Assembly (NCBI GenBank): GCA_965120415.1 | Contig: CBCPNA010000051.1 | Span: forward strand, 1-52,087 | Length of the DNA stretch: 52,087 nt | Direction: 5' to 3' | Origin: CBCPNA01 sp965120415 | GTDB lineage: Bacteria > Bacillota > Clostridia > Lachnospirales > CAG-274 | Translations under genes and position numbers: made by a program | The notes under the pieces: model-generated | What the model was told of the DNA's origin: nothing | Databases searched by the model: none | Seen by the model: the letters and a program-made list of their open reading frames with translations, nothing else | In this document: piece after piece, positions 34,356 to 41,837 of the stretch | Position numbering within the stretch: position 1 is the first letter of the stretch | Layout of the letters: each line of letters begins with the position of its first letter

Positions 34356-35690
34356 TTGAAAATAATTATAATTGGTGGTGTTGCTGCTGGTATGAGCGCT
34401 GCCGCAAAATTAAAAAAATTAAATAAAGAGGCTTCTGTCACTGTTTATGAAAAGGGAACAAATGTATCTTTTGGGGCTTGTGGCTTACCTTATTTTGTCG
34501 GCAACTTTTTTGAAAATGAAAATCAAATGTTTGCAAGAAGTTTAGAAAAGTTTAAAGAAGATAGTATTAATATTCATATTTTGCATGAAGTTATAAATGT
34601 TGATACAGAAAATAAAAAAATCACGATAAAAGACTTAAAAACACAAAATATATTTGAAGATACCTATGATAAACTAATGATAGCAACTGGTGCTTTTGCT
34701 ATTATACCTCCTATAAAAAATTATAATTTAAAAAATGTATATACACTAAAAACTTTAGAAGATGGTAAAGCTTTAAAAGAAAAATTAAAAAATGATGATA
34801 TTAAAAAAGTCGCTATAATAGGGGCTGGCTTTATAGGACTTGAGGCTATAGAGGCTGCTAAAGTTTATAATAAAGAAGTATTTGTTTTTCAGCTAGAAGA
34901 TAGGATATTAAAAGAAGTATTTGATAAAGAAATAACAGATATACTAGAAGAAGAATTACGCTCAAAAAACGTAAACTTATTTTTAAATACTAAAGTAACT
35001 GAATTTAAAGGTACGGATAAAATAACAAAAATTGTAACAGAAAATGAAGAAATAGATATAGATTTAGCAATTATTTGTACAGGGGTAAAGCCTGAAACAA
35101 GCTTTTTGAAAAACACTCCTATAAAAATGCTTGATAACGGGGCAATTATTGTTGATAAAAACGGTAAAACTTCTGTAAAAGATATTTACAGCGCTGGAGA
35201 CTGTGCAACTGTGCATAATATTGTTAAAAACAAGCAAGCTTATATACCTTTAGCAACTGTAGCTAATAAATTAGGAAGAATAGTGGGAGAAAATTTAGCT
35301 GGACAAAATAATGAATATGAAGGAGCTTTAGCATCTGCTTGCATAAAAGTGCTGGATATAGAGGCTGGGCGAACTGGACTTACAGAAGATGAAGCAAAAA
35401 GACTTGATATAAACTACAGTACAACTTTTGTAACTGATAAAAATCAAACAGACTATTACCCGGGGCAACAATCTATTTCTATAAAACTAATTTATAATAA
35501 AGATACAAAAGTTATTTTAGGGGCTCAAGTTGTAGGCAAAAAAGACGCCGTTCAACGTACTAATGTTTTGGCTGTATGCATTTATGCAAAGCTTACAACA
35601 TATCAGCTAGGGCTTATGGACTTTTGCTATTCTCCACCTTTTGCTAGAACATGGGATGTACTTAATAGAGCCGGTAATGTGGCTAAATAA
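34356..35690 (+). CDS. CoA-disulfide reductase / NADH oxidase family flavoenzyme, TTG start
   Basis: FAD- and NAD(P)H-dependent oxidoreductase, 444 residues. FAD site GGVAAGMSAA (7-16), redox Cys42 in SFGACGLPYFVG, NAD site IIGAGFIGLEAIEAAK (about 153-168), second FAD motif IYSAGDCATV, and a dimerisation domain ending YSPPFARTWDVLNRAGN. The single active Cys fits CoA-disulfide reductase, NADH oxidase or persulfide reductase; sequence alone does not decide among them. The start is TTG with a modest RBS (GGTGAT). No in-frame ATG is better. A strong bidirectional terminator follows. Confidence 0.9.
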   Translation: MKIIIIGGVAAGMSAAAKLKKLNKEASVTVYEKGTNVSFGACGLPYFVGNFFENENQMFARSLEKFKEDSINIHILHEVINVDTENKKITIKDLKTQNIFEDTYDKLMIATGAFAIIPPIKNYNLKNVYTLKTLEDGKALKEKLKNDDIKKVAIIGAGFIGLEAIEAAKVYNKEVFVFQLEDRILKEVFDKEITDILEEELRSKNVNLFLNTKVTEFKGTDKITKIVTENEEIDIDLAIICTGVKPETSFLKNTPIKMLDNGAIIVDKNGKTSVKDIYSAGDCATVHNIVKNKQAYIPLATVANKLGRIVGENLAGQNNEYEGALASACIKVLDIEAGRTGLTEDEAKRLDINYSTTFVTDKNQTDYYPGQQSISIKLIYNKDTKVILGAQVVGKKDAVQRTNVLAVCIYAKLTTYQLGLMDFCYSPPFARTWDVLNRAGNVAK

Positions 35691-35693
35691 AAT

Positions 35694-35728
35694 AAAAATT
35701 ACCTATTATTTTATAATAGGTAATTTTT
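35694..35728. terminator. Bidirectional intrinsic terminator
   Basis: AAAAATTACCTATTAT pairs perfectly with ATAATAGGTAATTTTT around TTT. T tracts occur on both strands. It serves the flavoenzyme on the plus strand and could also stop minus-strand transcripts coming from the restriction-modification genes or the FAD gene beyond. Confidence 0.88.
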
Positions 35729-35760
35729 TATTTTTAAATATTTAAAATATATAGTATAAA

Positions 35761-35778
35761 ATTATAGCTATTATTTAC
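35761..35778 (+). repeat. 18-bp direct repeat, left of the restriction-modification pair
   Basis: ATTATAGCTATTATTTAC, identical to 37919-37936. The two copies bracket the methyltransferase and endonuclease genes, 2158 bp apart. Confidence 0.75.
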
Positions 35779-35925
35779 TTATAATTTATATAATCCTATA
35801 TAAAATCCTTTTCAAGACAAAATATTTAGCAAGAATGCCCAAAATTACTTTAAAAAAATAATTTCAAGTATTATCAATAGAAAATAACTATATATTATTT
35901 TATTTTTTATTTTTATAATATAATG

Positions 35926-36939
35926 CTATAAAATAGATATTCTATCTTCTAAAATTTCTCTAATAGATATTGCTATAATTCTTGACAATTCAACAGGTAC
36001 AGCATTACCTATCATTTTATAACCATTATCTAACCTATCATATATAAATTCAAAATCGTCTGGAAACCCTTGAATTCTAGCACATTCTCTAATAGATAAA
36101 CGTCTGTATAAATCTTCTTTATCAGGTACAAATATTTGTTTATTTTTTTCAATTTTTATCATAGTAGGTGCTTGAGGATGAAGCTGACATTGCCTACCAC
36201 TAGCCTGGATAGTAAAAGCTTGTTCTTCCCATTTTCTAACACGATTTCTACTCATAAATATTGTAGAATATGAGCCTATAAAATATTCATGATTAAGTAT
36301 TTTTAATTTTCCATTTGTTTTATTTTTTTCTAATGCAGGTATAACAGTATCTTTTAAATCATAAATAGCATCTTTTAGAGTTATTTTATCTTCTTTTTTA
36401 GGAGTTGTAGGTCTTGGAAATTCAAATTTTATATTTAAATCATTTCTAAAACCTATAAAAAAGACTCTCTTTCTATCTTGTGCAACTCCATAATCTGAAG
36501 CATTAACTAAATTTATATTAATATCATATCCACAATCTATAAATGTTTTCAAAATATTATTTAAAGCTTTTGTATGCCTTTTGGCCAACATTCCAGATAC
36601 ATTTTCTACCAAAAAAAATTTTGGTTTAGTTGCATTTAATATCCTAATATAATCAAAAAATAATTGCCCACGTGCATCATCTATACCCTTTAAGCTTCCT
36701 GCTTCACTCCAACTCTGACATGGCGGTCCACCAATAATACCATCAATATCTATATTTCTTTTAAAATATGAAGCGTTAATATTTCTTATATCATCTTTTA
36801 TCAAATGAGCTTTATGATTTTTTTCATATGTTGCCCAAATAGTTTTATCATATTCATTAGCTATTACAATATTAAATCCCGCCTTTTCAAACCCTAAATC
36901 TAAGCCACCTGCTCCAGAAAATAAGCTTAATATATTCAT
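35926..36939 (-). CDS. DNA (cytosine-5) methyltransferase, NgoPII/HaeIII-like
   Basis: Type II modification enzyme of 337 residues with the ordered m5C motifs: I (FSGAGGLDLGFEKAG), IV with catalytic Cys74 (GGPPCQSWSEAG), VI (ENVSGM), VIII (QDRKRVFFIGF) and X (GYKMIGNAVPVELS). The stretch between VIII and X (MSRNRVRKWEEQAFTIQASG, CQLHPQAP) resembles M.NgoPII, so the predicted target is GGCC; this assignment is from memory. The start ATG at 36939 gives the family-typical N-terminus. A longer reading overlaps the endonuclease gene. The RBS is weak. It lies 22 bases after the endonuclease stop. Confidence 0.92.
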   Translation of the reverse strand: MNILSLFSGAGGLDLGFEKAGFNIVIANEYDKTIWATYEKNHKAHLIKDDIRNINASYFKRNIDIDGIIGGPPCQSWSEAGSLKGIDDARGQLFFDYIRILNATKPKFFLVENVSGMLAKRHTKALNNILKTFIDCGYDININLVNASDYGVAQDRKRVFFIGFRNDLNIKFEFPRPTTPKKEDKITLKDAIYDLKDTVIPALEKNKTNGKLKILNHEYFIGSYSTIFMSRNRVRKWEEQAFTIQASGRQCQLHPQAPTMIKIEKNKQIFVPDKEDLYRRLSIRECARIQGFPDDFEFIYDRLDNGYKMIGNAVPVELSRIIAISIREILEDRISIL

Positions 36940-36961
36940 AATCTTTAACTTTATATAAACC

Positions 36962-37807
36962 TTATACAGCAAATGTAATTAATTTAGCATTATTTAGATT
37001 AGCAGGATTATTAGGATTTTTAATTTTAATATCAGATATATTTAAATTAGGATTAGTTTTTGAAAATGTAATTAATTTATCTATGTTTGAAAAAGAATTC
37101 CATTTATTACTATTTATTATACACATAAAATTAAAATTTTTATTAAAATCTCTTTCATATACATAACTAAATACTTTCCAAGGATTTTCTATCCCCCACA
37201 TTCCTCTTACACGCAAATAAGTTATCCCTAAAGGATCTATTTTATTTAGTTTGCCAAGTTCTCTTGTTTCAGTTAATTCTATATTAGGTATATTTTTAAC
37301 TCCATCTTTAATAGTACTTTTTATTTTTTCATATATACTATTGTCCGCACAGTAATCTAAACCATATACCATACATAAATGCTTTAAGTTATTTTTTTCT
37401 ATAATACCTATTGTATAAATTACATCTTTTTCTTGCCAATTTTCACATTCCTTACAAGCTTTAGAAATCATAGCTGAAGAAGAATATAATTTACTTTTGG
37501 GATAACTTGAATTTAAAGCTAGAGAAGAATTTTTATTTTCTATTTTTTTTACTTCAATAGCATCTCCATTTTTTAACATACAATCTGGTGGATTTGTATT
37601 ATTTCCTAAATATGAAAAAACTTTAGAAAATTTTTCAATTCTTTCATATTCATTTTGACAATTTAAAGTATTTGCAAATAAATCTTTAATATATTCTTCT
37701 AAAGCATCACCTGTACTATTAGCTCGATTATTATTTTCATATACTTTTCTTAATTCATAAATAGGATTATTTACAACATTGATAATTGCTTCAATAATAT
37801 TACTCAT
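36962..37807 (-). CDS. Type II restriction endonuclease, NgoPII family
   Basis: A 281-residue protein matching the NgoPII restriction enzyme family by its N-terminus (NNPIYELRKVYENNNRANST, GDALEEYIKDLFA). A PD-(D/E)xK nuclease core is visible: Pro-Pro-Asp75 followed by Glu85-Val-Lys87 in GDAIEVKK. It should cut GGCC sites not protected by the neighbouring methyltransferase. GGAGTGAATTACAA precedes the ATG. The endonuclease is upstream of and co-oriented with the methyltransferase; there is no separate controller gene. Both genes are as AT-rich as, or more AT-rich than, their surroundings. Confidence 0.88.
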   Translation of the reverse strand: MSNIIEAIINVVNNPIYELRKVYENNNRANSTGDALEEYIKDLFANTLNCQNEYERIEKFSKVFSYLGNNTNPPDCMLKNGDAIEVKKIENKNSSLALNSSYPKSKLYSSSAMISKACKECENWQEKDVIYTIGIIEKNNLKHLCMVYGLDYCADNSIYEKIKSTIKDGVKNIPNIELTETRELGKLNKIDPLGITYLRVRGMWGIENPWKVFSYVYERDFNKNFNFMCIINSNKWNSFSNIDKLITFSKTNPNLNISDIKIKNPNNPANLNNAKLITFAV

Positions 37808-37862
37808 TTGTAATTCACTCCTTTTACAAAATTATATCATAAATTATAAAATTAATCTATAT

Positions 37863-37898
37863 TATACTAAAGAAATTTATATGGTATCTTTCAGTATA
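37863..37898 (-). promoter_or_regulatory. Imperfect inverted repeat upstream of the endonuclease gene
   Basis: TATACTAAAGA and TCTTTCAGTATA (one extra base) face each other across 13 bases, between the FAD gene stop and the endonuclease ATG. There is no T tract. It could be an operator for the restriction-modification genes or a transcript-end hairpin. Confidence 0.4.
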
Positions 37899-37918
37899 AG
37901 AAACGCACAAACAAAAAT

Positions 37919-37936
37919 ATTATAGCTATTATTTAC
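37919..37936 (+). repeat. 18-bp direct repeat, right of the restriction-modification pair
   Basis: ATTATAGCTATTATTTAC, identical to 35761-35778. This copy covers the stop codon of the FAD-fusion gene and the bases just after it. Confidence 0.75.
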
Positions 37937-40317
37937 ACCATTATTTTTTTAGGATATTTAATAGAAAATACAATACCTACAATATTTGTAAGATATATAA
38001 AAATGCTCAAAAAGCTATTAACAAATACAACTTTTGCTATCAAAAAGTTTAGCAAAAATATAATACCCCATACAAAAGTTATTTTTGCATTTATATCTTT
38101 AAAAAGTTTAGTTTTTGTTATACTTTTTTTATAACGCCATTTAGAATATTGGGCAGTCATAGGCTCTCTAAAGCAAGATATAAATAAAGCAATAGGAAGT
38201 ATTATTTCAAAATAATAATATTTTGGATGAAGCATAATATTTAAAAGAAAATTGTATAAAGTAAAGCTAAATATCGTTACATATTCTAAAAGGGTTATTT
38301 CTTTAGCAAATCTTGGCTTTATAAAATAACCCAAAACTACTGTATAAATAATAGCAAAATACCCTATAGCATAAGGTATAAAAGCTCCAAAAAGCCAATA
38401 AATAATCCACGGTACTAAAAATATTGGTATCAACAAATCACCTTTAAATAGCTTTTGTTCTTCTTTTTCATCTTTTGCTTCTTTTTTATGTTTATTATTA
38501 GATGAAAAAATCTTAGGTATGTACAAAAACTTTTCTAAACTTCCTTTAACTTTTAATTCGCCTGTTCTAAAAGCTAATTCTCCATCTTTTTTACCATTAG
38601 ATATAGAAAGCCATGTTTTAAAACTACAAATAACTTCGGCATCTATATTTGTAAGCACTTTTTCCATACTAGCTTTATCATTTGATATTTTTATAAAATA
38701 TTCTTTATTTATATCTGTAAAGCTAAATTTATAATTTAAAGCTAAATCTTTTATATATTCTTTATCTGCTCTCAAAAGCATACCTTGCATAAAAGTATCT
38801 GGATTAATAGAGATATCTTCTTTAGCACTATATTCTACTTTTAAAGATTTCAAAACTAATTCAACGCAATAACATGCAGAAATAATGGCTCCAATAAAGC
38901 CTCCCCCCGGAAATGTCCATGCACTTGCAATATATGTATTATCAAGGCAAGTTTTGCAAGGCAAGCGATTAAAGTTGCCGTTTTTTAAATCTTGTGCAAA
39001 GCCATAAACAGCTCCACATTTATTATTTGTATACCGCTGCATTGTACGTGGGGTAGCAAGTTCTGTAAGAACAACATGACCAGCAACTTTAGGAAAGTTG
39101 TCATATAATTTTTTTAATAAAATTTCTGTAACTTCTTTTTTTTGTGCTTTGTATGCTTCTGTATCTCTTTCAGCCCAATTTTCGATATTATCGATTATTG
39201 TAATAGCTATATAGCCTGTTTCTTTATTTAGATTAGGGTCTAGCAAATTATAATTTACTATAGCATAAAAAGCATCGTTGTAGTTTTTTTCTTTTGCCTT
39301 TTCTATATCTTCTTTATTATATATCTCCGAATAAAAAAAGTAGTCGGATTTGGTAAGTCCTAATTCTACTGGATTTTTATCTGTACCTATGTATAATTGA
39401 GTTAGGCTTGTAGAGTGTGGCCTTGACTTTATATTTTGCATATAGCTTTCTATTTTTGTTATATCATCTATTTGATTTAAAACATTTTCAATACAACCAT
39501 TTATTATAAAAATATCAGCAAAAAAGGTATTGCCTTTATTTGTTTCAATAGAAATGATTTTATTTTCTTTAGTATTTAGCTTTATAACTTCTTCTTTTAA
39601 TATAATATTTCCGCCATTTTCTTTAATAACAGAGACAAAAGCCTGGCTAAAAGCGTTAGCTCCACCCTCTATATAGTATGTACCACCTATGTGATAAGTA
39701 AGCCATGCTATTAAGTAAAAATAAGCGTTTATTTCCTTTTCTGGTAGCCCATAATAAGGCCATAAAAAAGAAAATACTGATATAAATTCTTCATTATCTA
39801 CATATTGTTTTAAAAAATTGTATAAAGATATATTTTCTAACTGTTGTACATATTTAGGAAAGTTGCCCTCTCTATAAACAGATATTTCCATATCTTCATC
39901 AAAAGCTTTTAAAAAGCTAAATAGCCTTTCTATACCTTCTTTTTCATTAGGAAATTTTTCTATCAAAACTTCTTTATATTTTAAAAATTCATCCGGTATA
40001 TCAAAATAAGATCCATCTTCAAGCACAACAGTGCCTGTTTCTTTTTTTCTTATAAAATTAACTTTTTCTGTTATGCCTAAATCTTCAAGCCTTTTATAAA
40101 AATATCTATCTTTATTTAAATCTCCTATACCATGGAGCGATGCATCAAAATTAAATATTTGCCCATCTTTAGTTTTTCTTACAAAATTTGTTGCATATCC
40201 TCCGGGTATAAAATGCTTTTCTATAACAGTAACTTTATACCCTTTTTTAGCTAAAGTAACTGCCGATGCTAGCCCCCCTAGCCCAGCACCCACAACTACT
40301 ATGTCTTTGTATTTCAT
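37933..40317 (-). CDS. FAD oxidoreductase (phytoene desaturase/retinol reductase type) fused to SCP2-like and membrane domains
   Basis: A 794-residue fusion. Residues 1 to about 500 are a CrtI/CrtISO/retinol-saturase-like flavoprotein: GAGLGGLASAVTLAKKGYKV for FAD, GGYATNFVRKTK, GGANAFSQAFVSVIKENGG, and the late motif TFPGGGFIGAIISA. Residues about 510-602 look like an SCP2 sterol-carrier domain (FTDINKEYFIKISNDKASME ... LAFRTGELKVKGSLEKF). From about 629 on, four or five hydrophobic helices form a membrane domain. The substrate is likely a hydrophobic polyene or sterol-like lipid handled at the membrane; this is inference. TTAGAGGAGAGGTTTT precedes the ATG. It has its own promoter and a leader of about 350 bases. 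Confidence 0.85.
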   Translation of the reverse strand: MKYKDIVVVGAGLGGLASAVTLAKKGYKVTVIEKHFIPGGYATNFVRKTKDGQIFNFDASLHGIGDLNKDRYFYKRLEDLGITEKVNFIRKKETGTVVLEDGSYFDIPDEFLKYKEVLIEKFPNEKEGIERLFSFLKAFDEDMEISVYREGNFPKYVQQLENISLYNFLKQYVDNEEFISVFSFLWPYYGLPEKEINAYFYLIAWLTYHIGGTYYIEGGANAFSQAFVSVIKENGGNIILKEEVIKLNTKENKIISIETNKGNTFFADIFIINGCIENVLNQIDDITKIESYMQNIKSRPHSTSLTQLYIGTDKNPVELGLTKSDYFFYSEIYNKEDIEKAKEKNYNDAFYAIVNYNLLDPNLNKETGYIAITIIDNIENWAERDTEAYKAQKKEVTEILLKKLYDNFPKVAGHVVLTELATPRTMQRYTNNKCGAVYGFAQDLKNGNFNRLPCKTCLDNTYIASAWTFPGGGFIGAIISACYCVELVLKSLKVEYSAKEDISINPDTFMQGMLLRADKEYIKDLALNYKFSFTDINKEYFIKISNDKASMEKVLTNIDAEVICSFKTWLSISNGKKDGELAFRTGELKVKGSLEKFLYIPKIFSSNNKHKKEAKDEKEEQKLFKGDLLIPIFLVPWIIYWLFGAFIPYAIGYFAIIYTVVLGYFIKPRFAKEITLLEYVTIFSFTLYNFLLNIMLHPKYYYFEIILPIALFISCFREPMTAQYSKWRYKKSITKTKLFKDINAKITFVWGIIFLLNFLIAKVVFVNSFLSIFIYLTNIVGIVFSIKYPKKIMV

Positions 40318-40670
40318 AAAACCTCTCCTCTAACCTTATTCTTTAATCCTGTTATCTACATAATAAAAGACTACTTATAATACAGCGTTTTACTGGAAGA
40401 TATTCTTTCAAGCAGTGTTATTAAAAAATTTTTTATTCTTGTTCAAACAAAGTCTATAGAATTTCAAAAAAGCTCTTCTTCTTGTTCTTCTATAATTTTT
40501 TGAAATATTAAAGAAGAATTAATTTATAATTTTCCATTGCATTAATGAGTATAATGGAGATTGTTTTGTTGTAATCCTTGTATTAAAGGAATGTCTTTCC
40601 AGACCCGTTTTTCATAAAAAAGCTTTAATTTCAGACAAAACTCAAACAATCATAAGCTTTAATTTCCACC
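40318..40670 (-). promoter_or_regulatory. Structured leader RNA of the FAD-fusion gene
   Basis: About 345 transcribed bases before the ATG, with no convincing gene. In RNA order it holds two copies of GAAATTAAAGCTT (40654-40666 and 40620-40632), a GTCT-GGAA-AGAC hairpin with a GNRA loop (40593-40604), and two mutually exclusive pairings at 40454-40505: TTTCAAAAAA with TTTTTTGAAA, and TATAGAA with TTCTATA. I do not recognise a known riboswitch class. Confidence 0.45.
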
Positions 40671-40699
40671 ATTTTAACACAAAAAAAACAATAAACCAA
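40671..40699 (-). promoter_or_regulatory. Promoter of the FAD-fusion gene leader
   Basis: TTGGTT, a 17-bp spacer with eight consecutive T, and TAAAAT with an upstream TG (GTGTTAAAAT). It is of the same type as the rpsJ and rplK promoters. Confidence 0.6.
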
Positions 40700-40771
40700 G
40701 TAATTTTTAGAAATTTTTATATTTTTCAAAATAAAAGATATCTTCTATCCAGGCATACTTCTTTTTGCATA

Positions 40772-40812
40772 ATAAAAACCCAAATAAGAGAACAAACTTC
40801 CTCTTATTTGAG
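40772..40812 (-). terminator. Terminator after rpsI
   Basis: In the minus-strand RNA, CTCAAATAAGAG pairs with CTCTTATTTGGG around a loop of about ten bases and is followed by TTTTTATT. It ends the rplM-rpsI unit before the FAD-gene promoter. Confidence 0.88.
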
Positions 40813-40847
40813 TAAAATATTTTGAAATATTTTTAATTTTAATAAAA

Positions 40848-41243
40848 CTATCTTTTTGAAAATTGTGGCGCACGACGTGCTGCTTTTAAGCCGTATTTCT
40901 TTCTTTCTTTCATCCTAGGGTCTCTTCTTAAAAAGTATGATTTTTTAAGAGTCTGCTTTAAATCTGCGTCTGCCTTAACTAAAGCTCTTGAAATACCGTG
41001 CCTTATAGCACCAGCCTGACCAGAAAGCCCACCTCCACTAACATTAACTAAAACGTCAAATTTTGTAGCAGTTGCTGTTAGCTCAAGAGGTTGCCTTATA
41101 ATAAGCTTTAATGTATCCAATTTAAAATATTCATCTATATCTCTCTTATTAACAGTTATGTTACCGCTACCTGGCTTTAAATAAACTCTAGCAACAGAAG
41201 TCTTTCTTCTGCCAGTACCATAATATACAACACCTGATGACAT
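40848..41243 (-). CDS. rpsI: 30S ribosomal protein S9
   Basis: S9 of the small-subunit head; its C-terminal tail reaches the P site. The 131 residues contain YYGTGRRKTSVARVYLKPGS, SGGGLSGQAGAIRHGISRAL and the C-terminal DPRMKERKKYGLKAARRAPQ ending in FSKR. It follows rplM by 19 bases, as in most bacteria. Confidence 0.98.
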   Translation of the reverse strand: MSSGVVYYGTGRRKTSVARVYLKPGSGNITVNKRDIDEYFKLDTLKLIIRQPLELTATATKFDVLVNVSGGGLSGQAGAIRHGISRALVKADADLKQTLKKSYFLRRDPRMKERKKYGLKAARRAPQFSKR

Positions 41244-41262
41244 CTAAAACCCTCCTTAAAAA

Positions 41263-41694
41263 CTAAATATCTAAAACTTCTGGCTTTTGCGCTTGATGTT
41301 TGTGGGTATCATCAGCATAAACAAAAAGCTTTTTAAACATTTTTCTACCAAGTGTATTTTTAGGCAACATACCTTTAACAGCATGCTTAATAACCTCTTC
41401 TGGTTTTTTTTCAAGCATAACTTTTAAAGTTGTTTCTTTAAGCCCTCCTATATAACCCGAATGCTTTCTGTATAATTTTTGTTCTAACTTTTTGCCGGTA
41501 ACTTTAATCTTAGCGGCATTAATCACTATAACAAAATCACCAGTATCTAAAAATGGAGTATAAGTAGGCTTATTTTTACCTCTTAAAATAGACGCAATTT
41601 CAGAAGATAGCCTTCCTAATGTTTTGTCTGTTGCATCAACAACGTACCATTTTCTTTCTATTTGGCTTGCTTTAGCTATAAATGTTGTCCTCAT
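41263..41694 (-). CDS. rplM: 50S ribosomal protein L13
   Basis: L13 is an early large-subunit assembly protein. The 143 residues contain KWYVVDATDKTLGRLSSEIA, RGKNKPTYTPFLDTGDFVIV and MLPKNTLGRKMFKKLFVYAD. AGGAGGAACTTAA precedes the ATG. It has a near-perfect promoter and pairs with rpsI. Confidence 0.98.
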   Translation of the reverse strand: MRTTFIAKASQIERKWYVVDATDKTLGRLSSEIASILRGKNKPTYTPFLDTGDFVIVINAAKIKVTGKKLEQKLYRKHSGYIGGLKETTLKVMLEKKPEEVIKHAVKGMLPKNTLGRKMFKKLFVYADDTHKHQAQKPEVLDI

Positions 41695-41754
41695 TTAAGT
41701 TCCTCCTAATTTATAATAAAACTGGGGCTAACGTTCAAAGTGGTAATCAAAGAT

Positions 41755-41783
41755 ATTATAAAACATATTTTAGCACATGTCAA
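41755..41783 (-). promoter_or_regulatory. Promoter of rplM-rpsI
   Basis: TTGACA, 17 bases, TATAAT: a full sigma-A consensus, giving a leader of about 55 bases. This is the strongest-looking promoter in the window. Confidence 0.85.
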
Positions 41784-41837
41784 GACACTTTATCAACCAA
41801 CATCATATTATTTTATATTTTAATCTAACAGATAGCT

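Noticed and set aside
35926..37807. Genome-wide avoidance of GGCC expected for a GGCC restriction system
   Set aside because: GGCC is present many times in the window, including inside the methyltransferase gene, so I see no avoidance. A proper count against expectation was not possible.
40454..40505. Reading the two crossing pairings as an H-type pseudoknot
   Set aside because: The helices abut with no linker bases on either side, which is sterically poor. Mutually exclusive hairpins are the more reasonable reading.
40584..40616. Ten-codon reading frame MKNGSGKTFL in the FAD-gene leader
   Set aside because: There is no ribosome-binding site and it resembles a P-loop only by chance. It overlaps the GNRA hairpin, which explains the sequence better.
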